Shown: piece after piece, positions 10,445-19,965 of the stretch
How the letters are laid out: each line of letters begins with the position of its first letter
How positions within the stretch are numbered: position 1 is the stretch's first letter
DNA from: Tillandsia leiboldiana
Lineage: Eukaryota; Streptophyta; Magnoliopsida; Poales; Bromeliaceae
Length of the DNA: 64,000 bases
Direction: 5' to 3'
NCBI GenBank assembly: GCA_029204045.2
Contig: CM055063.1
Span: forward strand, 41,201,562-41,265,561
Notes under the pieces: model-generated
Database searches by the model: none
Told to the model about the DNA's origin: nothing
Seen by the model: the letters and a program-made list of their open reading frames with translations, nothing else
Position numbers and translations under genes: made by a program

Positions 10445-11748
10445 TGTTAAGGATTATGTTTTCGCGTATTTCGTGAAAGTGGTTAAGTCTTGAAGATTGA
10501 AGACGAAGATGTTTGGACCATATACCTCAATCTCAAGAAAGAAGAATTCAAAAGGATCAGGTACGTTTAACTAAATAATTTTGGTGATCCGAATACTTCT
10601 TGTAGTGTAGAAACACTTGGAAGGGTTTGTAATTGCATAAAAATCAAAAACTGGACATGTTATATGTTCAGGATCCGGATCAGGGTACTTCAGTCCGGAC
10701 CCCGAACATAGGTAGGTTCATGCGCAAATCCAGTCCGGAACACCCCTGGTTCAGTCCGGACCCCGAACGTGGATTTTGCTGAAATCGCATGAACAGTCCA
10801 GACCGTGGACACTTCAGTCCGGACCCCGAACATGATTTTCTGGAAAAGTTCTATTTATTGACGACAGTCCGGATCAGACTTATTCCAGTCCGGACTGTCG
10901 ACCTGTAAACTTCCAAATAATGTTAGTTTTTGATTCTTATCCACTTCCAACGGTTTCTAACCTATAAGTAAACCCTAATTCTATCTTTTAGGGTAATCCG
11001 ATTTTAAGTTTTGTACTCCGGGAAATGACTGAAAAATATCAAAGGAGAAAAACTTAGAATGATCCACACATATAGAGAAGAGCGAAAAAATTAGATCTAC
11101 TCCATGTTTCTTCTTCTATATGGATTAATTTGATTCTAGGTTATCTTACTTAGATTTTGAGTAGAATCAAATTAGTGAATACTTAGATGGTATTTCCGAT
11201 CTATCTTTGATCTAAGTATTCGGCAGATTCTCACCACCAACAAATCAACGATTTTCCCCAAAAATCGGTGCGTGGATTCGCGTGGCCTTGTGGATTCAAG
11301 GTGTTACCGCTCTCGTGGATTCGGAGCGAGGTACATTCGTGGATTCGAGATGTACTACTTGGTGGAGACCGTGGATTCGTTCAGACGTCGTGGACTCGAC
11401 GTTGGACGCCGTGGATTCGGCGTTGGGCGCAAATCGTGGATTCGAGGCGCGTTGCGGAGCGAGCGGAGAATATCAACTCGGAACGTATGGAAAAAGGTTG
11501 AGTCATGTGTGAGTACGTTATATCACCTTTGTATCTGTTTAATCTTAGTTGATTTCACCGTGTGATCGGTCCCGTGGTTTTTTACTCCTGGTTTTGGAGT
11601 TTTTCGACGTAAAATCTTGCGTGTTATTTTTCATTTCCACATTGGATTTTATTACGCAAAGATTTTTGAGTATTTATTGTTTACACCTATTCACCCCCCT
11701 CTAGGTCTTTTTTCCCCTATTTAGATCCATATTTATCATAACCCAACA
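10445..11748 (+). repeat. 3' LTR of Copia-1 (1304 bp)
   Basis: Starts TGTTAAGG after the polypurine tract and ends CATAACCCAACA. It carries the AGTCCGGACC version of the U3 palindromes (about 10670-10900), a degraded TATA box TATAAGTA (10963-10970) and a leader with about eight GTGGATTCG repeats (11273-11440). The 77-97-codon open frames over the leader are by-products of those repeats, not genes. Confidence 0.92.
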
Positions 11749-13037
11749 ATGAGGACACTTGCATGCTTGTATGGACATCTAGTTAGGCCACCTTTTTCTG
11801 CTACACTATCATTGGAATTTGACTTAGGAGAAACCATGTTGGCACCTCTTCTCCTTTTATTGAGATACATGTGGTATTGCTCGGGTTGAGCAGGGTTGTA
11901 GGATAGTGTAGCCGGGTTTATTGAGTGGATTTGTCATACCAGATTGTGGTTGTGGGTTATTGCAGCGACCGCGGACATTGGGCGGTTGACCGGATGTTTA
12001 CTTTTGCATCAGATTGGGGATAGGATTTCTCTAGTGGATGGAGTTTCCCACTTATTGAGTATTATTGCATAAGATTGGGGGATCGGGTTTTCTTTAGTGG
12101 ATGGGTTTTTCCACTTCGATCATAGTCGTGATCCAGTACTGCTATATATTGATACTTGTGACAGAGGTACTTTACTCGAGTGGGTCGCTCCCCTCGAGTG
12201 CCACTCCGGAGGTAGGCCTATGACCGAGCCATGTGTGCCGGTCTGATACTTATTTTGGGATGCGAGCCATGTGTGCCGATCCCGCGGATTCGAGCCATGT
12301 GTGCATATTCCGCTACTGAGTTCTTGAGTTCGACAGCAGAGCAGGCAGTGCCAGTTTTTACTGGTGGTTAGATTGGGTTTATTCGGTTAGGCACATACAC
12401 TGATGCATTCTTTTAGTTACACCTTTCTGACTCTGCATTTAGAGGCATAGTAGTGGTAGCTTCATTTTCTTATCAGCAGTACCGTTTATAGCTTACCACC
12501 TCTCCTTTCCTTTTTGCCTCTGGTAGACCTAGTGGGCACGTCTGAGTTGAGGCTTAACCCACTAGGGGAGGCTACTGTTTTTATAGTAGTTCTCACCCCC
12601 ATCATCTTTTTCTATGTTTCTCCCTTTGTTTTGCAGAGTCCTCTACGGGAGTTGCTGGGCCGTCAGCATCGGATCGAGGTAAGAGTATAGTGGACTAGAT
12701 AGAGTGTCCACCCGACAGTTGCTAGCTGGACTTTTGATGTTCCCCTATCTTCTCAGACAGTTTTATTGAACTTTATTTTGGGTCTGGCGTTAGGCAGCTG
12801 TTTGTATATTTGTGGTGAGCTGGGAGAGATACTTGTATTTATTTACAGTTGTTCTTTACTTTATTTCCAGCTTTAGTCTGAGATGCAGTAGTTTTAGTTC
12901 AACTCTGATTTTATGCTCTTTTATTATTATCTCTTATATCTGAGCAGGTTACCGACGCTTCGTGTATGCGGGAAATACCGTGTGCACGGCGGATCTGTAG
13001 ACGGGCCCGGGTTCTGGTTTACACCCGGGGCGTGACA
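11749..13037 (+). mobile_element. 3' part of a Gypsy-A LTR
   Basis: Parallels the last 1.4 kb of the solo Gypsy-A LTR at 14064-17768. Shared features are the ACACTTGCATGCTTG phrase, the GCGGTTGACCGGATG motif, the AGAGGCATAGTAGTGGTAG / TGCCTCTGGTAGACC pair and the terminus CACCCGGGGCGTGACA at 13037. The LTR's 5' part is missing at the junction with Copia-1. No genes. Confidence 0.8.
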
Positions 13038-14058
13038 TGTAGTGCACCGATTTTCGCAAAATAACGAAACTCGGTAAAAATACTTCTAACACATTTAAAA
13101 TGTAATTACAAGTAGGTTGGAAGCATTTCGAACCGACGCAAAAGCCGTCGAGTCGAAAAGTGAGTTGTAGTCGAGAGTTTGAAATTTCAAATTATGAAGG
13201 TCGAAAAGTGAGTTGTAGTCGAGAGTTTGAAATTTGAAATTATGAAGCTTAAGTCCTCGTTCGCCGAAATTCGCAAATGGCGAAAATGCGGCGAAAAGAC
13301 TTGTAACATATTTTGAATATGATTACAGTCGATTTTGGTGCGTTTCGGACCGACGCGAACAGCATCGGGTCGAAAAGTGAGTTGAAGCTCAAGGACTTAG
13401 CAAAATTCAGAATCCTGGATTCTGTTATCGGCAAGCTTTTTCGGAGCTCTATTTCGAGGACTTAGAGTAGTCAAAAAATTAGAAAGAAATCGTGGGGTGT
13501 CTCAGTAAAGTTTGCTGATAAAAAGGGATGAAGTGCCGGGGTGAGCGATTAAAAGAAAATAAGAGAACGAGGAGTAAAATGGTTGAAAAATTCTGAAACT
13601 GCAGTTTTGCTGATGCAATTTATCGCCAAGCATTTTCAGGGCCCTCTCTTGAGGGCTTAGAGCAGCCTAAAAATTAAAAAGAAATCGTGGGGAGTTTAAG
13701 AAAAATTTGTAGAATAAAAGGAAGAAAGAAAATCGATTTCCCAGTTGACGGCAAAACGTGGAGAAAGAGGGGTATCCGAATTTGCTCACTACAGAGGAAA
13801 AACTGCAGGAATTGGGGTAATTTGGGAATTTTCCTTGTAGGTTGGGGTGATTTCGTAAAATCACCTTCCCCCACCTACCCCCCAAGCAGGGCATTTATTT
13901 CTCTCACTCTCTCTCTCCCCCTTTTGAATGCACCACCATCCTCTCTCTCTCTTCCCTCTCTGTTGGAGCAGGAATCAAAAGAAAGAAAGAAAGAAGAAGA
14001 GGAAGGAAAGAAGAAAAAGAAGAAGAAGAAGAAAGAAGAATAGGAAGAAGAAGAAGAC
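13038..14058 (+). other. Unassigned LTR-like DNA with duplication and GAA tract
   Basis: Begins TGTAGTGCACCG immediately after a Gypsy LTR terminus and has no convincing ORF. A 48-bp segment (GTCGAAAAGTGAGTTGTAGT...) is tandemly duplicated at about 13152-13247 and partly repeated near 13370. A CT-rich stretch (13900-13960) and an A/G-rich GAA tract (13975-14058) precede the solo LTR inserted at 14064. Probably the U3/leader of another LTR, but I cannot show its ends. Confidence 0.4.
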
Positions 14059-15012
14059 CCTTTTGTGATGACCTGGATCTTTGCAGAGCTGTGGTAGAGT
14101 CATTGGTGACGTCTGGAGAGCCTGTACTGTGTGTTGGAGGTGTTTGTGCACCAATTGGACACAAGTGGCGGACTTCGGGCTTAATGGATCACGTGGGTGA
14201 TCAATGGACTCCGTCGGATCTTTAGAAGTGGTTTCGCGCGAAGCGGATATTAAAAATGGACTCAGCGCGAAGTTTGGACCAAAGAACACCTTTCCGGGTG
14301 CCTTCGGCAATTTTTAGAGTTGGAATTTGGCAAAATGGACATCAAATTCGGATTCAGCGTGCGAAAACGGTTAAAACGGACTACCCACTTGTGATTTTTG
14401 AGCACCGGTCACTGTTCATGCCGGAACAGTGTTTCCGGCCGCCGGCGGGCAGCGGCGGCGACGGCGGGCAGCGGCGGAGCACGGTGGACGGGCTCGGGCA
14501 GGCGGCGGAGCGGCCGCGGGCAGCGCGCGGGCAGGCGCGCGGGTGCGCGGGCAGGCGCGCGGTCCATGGCCGGCGTGCACCAGAGGATGGGGACACGTGG
14601 CATGTTGAGATTGGTCGGTGCAGTGGACTTGGATCACGGAGCAGGCGGGCGCGGTGCATAGACCGGTCTGGACACGTGGCGTCTTGCGGTTGGTGGGCTC
14701 ACGAAGGCTGGGTCCACGGAGGTGCACCGGGGTGCCTCGGGATTCGCGCCTGGGAGGGGGCGCAGGCGCACGTGGGCGCGTTGACGCGCGGTTCCCGCGC
14801 GTGGGCCGCCACGTGTCGACCTTCCGCGTGGGCCACGCGGCGGGGCGTGAGCGGGGGGTTCGGCTGTTGCCTGTTCGCGGGGCAACGTGGAGGCCCAGGA
14901 GAGATTCGGGCGCGCATAGTGTTGGGCCGGGCCCAACACTGTAGCCGCCCGAAATCCCGAGCGCCCGGAAAAAGGGACAGGTTGGGAATTTTTGGATTTG
15001 TTTCTTCCAGCC

Positions 15013-15020
15013 TATAAATA
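15013..15020 (+). promoter_or_regulatory. Gypsy-A LTR TATA box
   Basis: CCTATAAATAGG follows the G-box-rich U3. The equivalent is at 47779-47786 in the 3' LTR of the gag-only element. Likely the transcription core promoter of this LTR family. Confidence 0.7.
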
Positions 15021-16464
15021 GGCCCTGTTCAGCTGCTGAGAACTTCTTCTCTGCGCGGATTTTCACAGTGCCACCTTCACAAGAAATCTTCATCTCCCAG
15101 AGCCGGATCCATCTGCAGATTTCAGGATTTTTCGGTGGCACGTATCCCGAGGTTTGCATTTTTACGGCGCGGCGCGACGCTCGTTCGTTTGTGATCTTCT
15201 TCGTCGCATTTTGGTGCGAGGACTCCCCCAGCTTACTCCGACTTCCGATTGAGGCGATTCTTGCGCCGTTGGACTCAAGACAGGTAGGGCTTTGATCTTC
15301 GTGTTTTGAGCTCCTCCTCATTTTGAGTTTATATTGGAGTTCCCCGAGCTTCCATTTGACCCTTTTTCTTGGGCGGAGTTTTGGGACAGCACTGTGGTAT
15401 TTTGGCCATATCTTCGCGCACAGGCATTGGATTGGGGTGATTCAAAAGGCGTTTTACATCTACACATCACGAGGAATATCCCAAAATTTTCTTGGAATTT
15501 TCTAAATATTTTTCGAAGGTGAGAAATCTCTGTTTACAGGAATTAGTGCTACAGTTTTTGAGAGCAGTTTATTTCGGGGTGGTTCCCTTGTCGGATTTGT
15601 TTCTCAGTGTAGGAAACCCGGATTTGAGCATGCAGGCACTCGTTTCGACGGGTTCGTCGCTAGAATCTTGACAGTATTTTTCTTGGAATTTTCCGGGCAC
15701 TTCTCGCAGGTAAAAATAGGGCACCTTTGGGACTGAATTCTGGACAGCATGTTTTCGGATACTTGTGTGCTTATTTGTGTGTCTGTTTTGGGGTAATTGT
15801 GAACAGCAATCGCGGATATTGGACAGCGAGGAGGTTTTACAGCTGAGGATTGCGCGTGTCCAGGTGGGTGGTTGTTGTTTACCTCTATTTTGACATGCTC
15901 TCTAGGAATATTAGAGTGATCCCTTTATTTGGACATGCATGCTTAAAGCAATATAAAATTGTGAGCCTTTCATATGGAAATTACTATTGTGGATATTTGA
16001 TAGTGGTTGGGACTTATACATGTTGGTATGGATGGAATGTTAGCGTTAAACCTTGCATGTGGATTGGATTATTTATTTTGGACTATATGATTATCCTGTT
16101 AGTGGTTGGTACTATTTGAGGATTTTATGACATGCATAGGTGGATAGTGATGCTTTATTATGGAACATGGATTATAGACATGTGTGGTTGGATAATGTTT
16201 TAGCATGATGGTTATATCTATGCGGAGTTATTAATTGTTACACATGTGGAACCACTATTGGACACCTTTTCCTTTATTTCCTTGAGAACACTTGCATGCT
16301 TGTTTGGACATTTAGGTAGGCCATTTTTTATTGCTACACTTTCATGCTGGAACTTGACTTAGGAGAAACCTTGTTTGCTTCTTTCTCCTTTTCGTTAGTC
16401 AGGTGGTTTTTGTTGCTCGGGTTTGAGCAGGGGTTTGGGATAGTGTAGCCGGGGCCTGGATTAT

Positions 16465-17103
16465 GGATCATGGGTTTTGGCGGCGACCGCGGATATTGGG
16501 CGGTTGACCGGATGTCGGTTATAGGACATCGGTGATAGGGCATGATTATGGACTAGAGGGCTTTGTGGCAACCGCGGATAGTAGGCGGTTGACCAGATGT
16601 CGGATGTGGGACATGATTGTGATTGTGGGTTATTCCGGCGACCGCGGATATTGGGCGGTTGACCTGAGGTCGGTTGTTAGACCTGGTCGTGGATTGTGGG
16701 GTATTGCGGCAATCGCGGATATTGGGCGATTGACCGGATGGATACTCTTGCATCTGATTGGGAATCAGTTTTCTTTTAGTGGAGGGTTGTGTTCCACTGG
16801 GGCTTTATAGTTGTGATCCAATCCTGCTTTTATCACACCAGCGCGGTTATTGCCCGGTGATGCTTTTATCACACCGGCGCGGTTATTGCCCGGTGATGCT
16901 TTTATCACACCGGCGCGGTTATTGCCCGGTGATGTTTTACTCGTGTGGGTCGCTCCCCTCGAGATCCCCTCTGGAGGCCGGGGCCAAACAGTTATGGACA
17001 GATTTGCTATCACATCGGCGCGGCTTATTGGCCCGATGATGAGGGCGGCAGCAGGAATTTTGCTATCACATCGGCGCGGCTTACTTGCCCGATGATGAGG
17101 GCG
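16465..17103 (+). repeat. Clustered short tandem repeats in the Gypsy-A LTR
   Basis: Three nested sets. Four copies of a block containing ACCGCGGATATTGGGCGGTT lie at about 16481-16740. Three 36-bp units (CTTTTATCACACCGGCGCGG...) lie at 16827-16934, each with a CACCGG/CCGGTG stem. Two ~50-bp units (GCTATCACATCGGCGCGGCT...) lie at about 17007-17103. They explain the short repetitive ORFs on both strands. Confidence 0.85.
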
Positions 17104-17773
17104 GTACAGATTGGGTTCATCTGGGATGGTTGGTTATTGTTGCTTACAGTTATTCCAGTCTAGGACTGTATTTTAGAGGCATAGTAGTGGTAGATTTCCC
17201 TTTTTCAGCGGTTTCATTTCTTACCACTCTTCTTTCCTTTTTGCCTCTGGTAGACCTAGTGGGCGTGTCAGAGTTTGAGGTTTTATCAACTAGGGGAGGC
17301 TACTGGTTTACTAGTAGTTCTCACCCCCATTCTTCTTTCTTCTTTTTCTTCTCCCTTGTTTTGCAGTGTCTTCTGCGGGTGCTGCTGGGCTTTCAGCGGC
17401 GGGTCGAGGAGAGAGGACGGCTGAGTAGATAAATCTCGAGGCAGGATGAGCGGGTTAGCTGGACTGTTGGTGTACCAGGTTTCCTCAGACAGTTATACTT
17501 TTACATTTGGGACTGGCTCTTGCCAGCAGGTTGTATTTATTTTGGTGAGCTGGGAGAGACAGATGTATCATTTATACAGATGTATTGTATTTTATTTCCA
17601 GCTTCAGTCTGAGATGTATTAGTTTTTAGTTTAGCTCTATTTTTATTGCTCTTTTATTGTTATCTCTTATATCTGAGCAGGTTTGGCGCTTCGTGTACGC
17701 GGGAAATACCGTGTGCACGGCGGATCAGTAGACGGGCCCGGGTTCTGGTTTACACCCGGGGCGTGACACCTTT

Positions 17774-18226
17774 CCTCCCTCTCCCTCGTTGTGACCAGTA
17801 AGGGTTCGCCTCTTTCTTTCTTTTCTCCTCTTTCTTGGCAGGAAAAGAAAAATAAAAAAAAAATAGGGGAGAAGGGCAGCTTGCAGCTGCCAGCGCAGCT
17901 GCATCAAGAGCAGCTGCTGCTAGTAGGAGCAGCATGTGCTGGAGCGGCTGCTGCTCATCCGCGCCATGCTGCTGCTCAGCTGCTGCTGGGCAGAATGGCT
18001 GCTGTGCATGTAGCTTGGCAGTTGCCATGTAGCTGCAAAGGCAGATGGCAGCTGCAATGTGCAGCTTGGGTAGCTGAGCAACAACAAAAAAAAAAAAGAA
18101 AAAAAGATGCCTTGGCAGCTGCACTTGCAGCTGCTCAGCTGCCTTGAGCGGCTGCAGGGGCAGCAGCAGCTGCTGCTAAAAGCAGCTGCAGGGGCAGCTG
18201 CTGCTGCTAAAAGCAGCTGCTGCTGC
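17774..18226 (+). repeat. CAG/CTG-rich low-complexity tract
   Basis: Continuation of the LTR-like DNA interrupted at 14059. From about 17877 the sequence is dominated by GCAGCTGCTGCT-type triplets and ends in (CTG)n at 18226. The Ala/Gln/Leu-rich frames on both strands reflect this composition and are not genes. Confidence 0.7.
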
Positions 18227-19965
18227 TGTAATGACACGACTTTTCTAGTGACTTTTACCCTCCCGTTAATAAAGTGTCCTTTTAGTGAATTTGGACTACC
18301 GAGTTTTTGTGAGTCGGTCGATGTGTGGCACGGGTATTTTTCTGAAAAAAGGCTCGAAAATTGATGACCGACGGTGCAATCGGATCTAAAATCCGATCTA
18401 GGGATCTCCCGGAGCAGGGTTTTCAGTGTCGCGGCGACTTAGCATGCATCAAAATCGGTGCGGGATACCCTGCACGCTTTTCGAGGAAATATGGGTTTAT
18501 CCCATAAGATTAATTAATTAAAGGATTAATTATTCGGTGACGGATATTAAAAGGTGGGATTTAGTTGTACGTACGAAAAGGAAAAATCCCACTTTTCGCA
18601 AAAGGAGAAACCCTAGCCGGAGAGAACGAGGGGGAAAAGAGAAGAAAAAGACGAAACCCTAACCGGAGGAAGGAAAGAGGAAGAAAGAGGGAGAAGACGG
18701 AGGAGTCCGATCACCCCGAGCAACGTACCGGAATTAGGAGTGCGATCGGTCGTCTTCCCCGTCGGATTTCCGGTAAGTAGATTTCGTTGTGTTTAATTGT
18801 TGGGGTTTTTCGTGTCTTTTTTCGTTGTCATCGTCACCGTCTCCATCCTCGTCGTCATCGCCGACCCCGCCGCCGCCGCCGCCCCGCGATCTAGGGCACC
18901 GCGCGGGCGGGCGGACGACGCGCGGGCGCCGCTAGGGCACCGCGCGGGTAGGCGGATGCCGTGCGGGCACCGCGCAGGCGCCGCCCGCGGGTGCACACCG
19001 CGCGGCCTCGTGCCGCGCGGGGCGCCCGCGGGCGAGCAGGCGCCCCATGGGCGACGCCCGTGAGCGCGCACCGTGCGGCGTTGCGCCACGCGGGGCGCCC
19101 GCGGGTGGGCAGGCGCCACACGGGAGCCGCGCGGGCGCCACCCGCGGGCGTGCACCGAGTGGCCTTGCGCCGAGCGGGGCACCCGCGGGCGGGCGGGTGC
19201 TGCGCGGGCGCCACCCATAGGCGCACACTGCGCGGCCTTGGGCCGCGCGGGGCAACCGCGGGCCAGCGGGTGCCGCGCTAGCGCTGCCCACGGACGCACG
19301 CCGCGCGGTTTCGTGCCGCGCGGGGCATCCGCGGGCGGTGGCATCCGCGTGGTGGGGGGGGGGGGGACCGTCAAGTGTTGTAAGAGCGCCGTTTTTGGGT
19401 TTTTGTCATGGGGTTAGTTTTGGATTTCCGTTTTCGTGGTGTTAGTGCGTTTTATTAATTATCGTTTTTGGGGGCTTCTTTAGGTCCAAGTGCGCATCGG
19501 GAGTGTGTTAAAGATCCAAGTGCTCCGATCTTCCCGCAACCATGTGGGTACCCTTGCAATAAGTGCAATATGTCATCGTAAAAAGTATAATAACCTGTCT
19601 AATAAAGTAGATGAGATGTTTCAATTGATTTATCCTTTCGCATGAATATGTACCGTTTCTTCTGTTATTAACTATGGCGACTAAGTGTCGCGGTGAATGT
19701 TACACGCCGGTTTCGGCTATCATGTTTTTCGATGCTTACACGTACACAGGCGGTTTGGCCACCGCATGGGTGTACTTTTCTGGAGAAGTGGTCTGAATGA
19801 CCCGTGTGCCCCACAAAAGTGAAAGTGCCGTGTGGGGACCTCTTCACGCCAGCTATAAGTGCAGCACTAGCATCGTGAAGGGGTTAAAGGCATCACGTAA
19901 GTAAAGTAATTGTTCACGAGGGGAGATTGTCGACTCCCCAACAGGTACCATGTAATTAAAAATAG
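18227..19965 (+). repeat. 5' LTR fragment of Gypsy-B
   Basis: Starts TGTAATGACACG and carries the family layout: AT-rich U3, GAAACCCTAGCCGG leader, a splice-donor motif CCGGTAAGTAG at 18772, then a GC minisatellite. The GGCGGTTTGGCCACCGCA block near 19750 also occurs in the 3' LTR near 23437. The LTR 3' end is missing. No gene; the long GC frames at 18793-19417 are minisatellite artefacts. Confidence 0.7.
18930..19345. repeat. GC-rich minisatellite, ~73-bp unit
   Basis: The phrase CGCGGGGCGCCCGCGGG recurs at about 19016, 19089, 19173, 19246 and 19319, giving a 73-bp period with one 84-bp unit. A G9-10 run follows at about 19357. It lies just downstream of a splice-donor motif in the LTR leader. 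Confidence 0.85.

Larger units (their letters stand above)
4325..11748 (+). mobile_element. Copia-1, 5'-truncated Sirevirus-like element
   Basis: In order: the 3' two-thirds of integrase, reverse transcriptase and RNase H, a ~1.1-kb untranslated spacer, an env-like leader with intron, an env-like ORF, a spacer, the polypurine tract AAAGGGGGAGAT (10433-10444) and a 3' LTR. The 5' LTR, gag, protease and the start of integrase are missing. The left edge is an abrupt break with no LTR, so no TSD can be assigned. The third gene downstream of pol and repeated polypurine tracts are hallmarks of the Sirevirus lineage of Ty1/Copia. The pol frame has one frameshift and two stops and the env-like frame one stop, so the copy is old and inactive. 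Confidence 0.9.
14064..17768 (+). mobile_element. Solo Gypsy-A LTR with TSD CCTTT
   Basis: This 3705-bp LTR runs from TGTGATGACC to CCCGGGGCGTGACA with a perfect 5-bp TSD CCTTT (14059-14063 and 17769-17773). No internal Gypsy sequence flanks it. Its parts are a GC-rich U3 with G-box/ABRE motifs (CACGTGGC at 14594 and 14673, CCACGTGTC near 14809), TATAAATA at 15013-15020, a long leader with CAG|GTAAAA-type splice-donor motifs, and tandem repeats. The 100-300-codon frames at 14256-15321 come from the GC-rich U3 on both strands and show no family similarity. Confidence 0.93.

Noticed and set aside
14256..15321. 253- and 301-codon ORFs
   Set aside because: Located in the GC-rich U3 of a solo LTR and open on both strands. 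The homologous LTRs do not keep the frames.
16826..17103. CRISPR-like array from regularly spaced 36-bp repeats
   Set aside because: The units are directly adjacent with no spacers, in a plant LTR, with no cas genes.
17750..18237. Ala/Gln/Leu/Ser-rich ORFs of 100-124 codons
   Set aside because: Translation of CAG/CTG-rich low-complexity DNA.
18793..19417. Long GC-rich ORFs (up to 193 codons)
   Set aside because: By-products of the 73-bp minisatellite in the Gypsy-B LTR leader.
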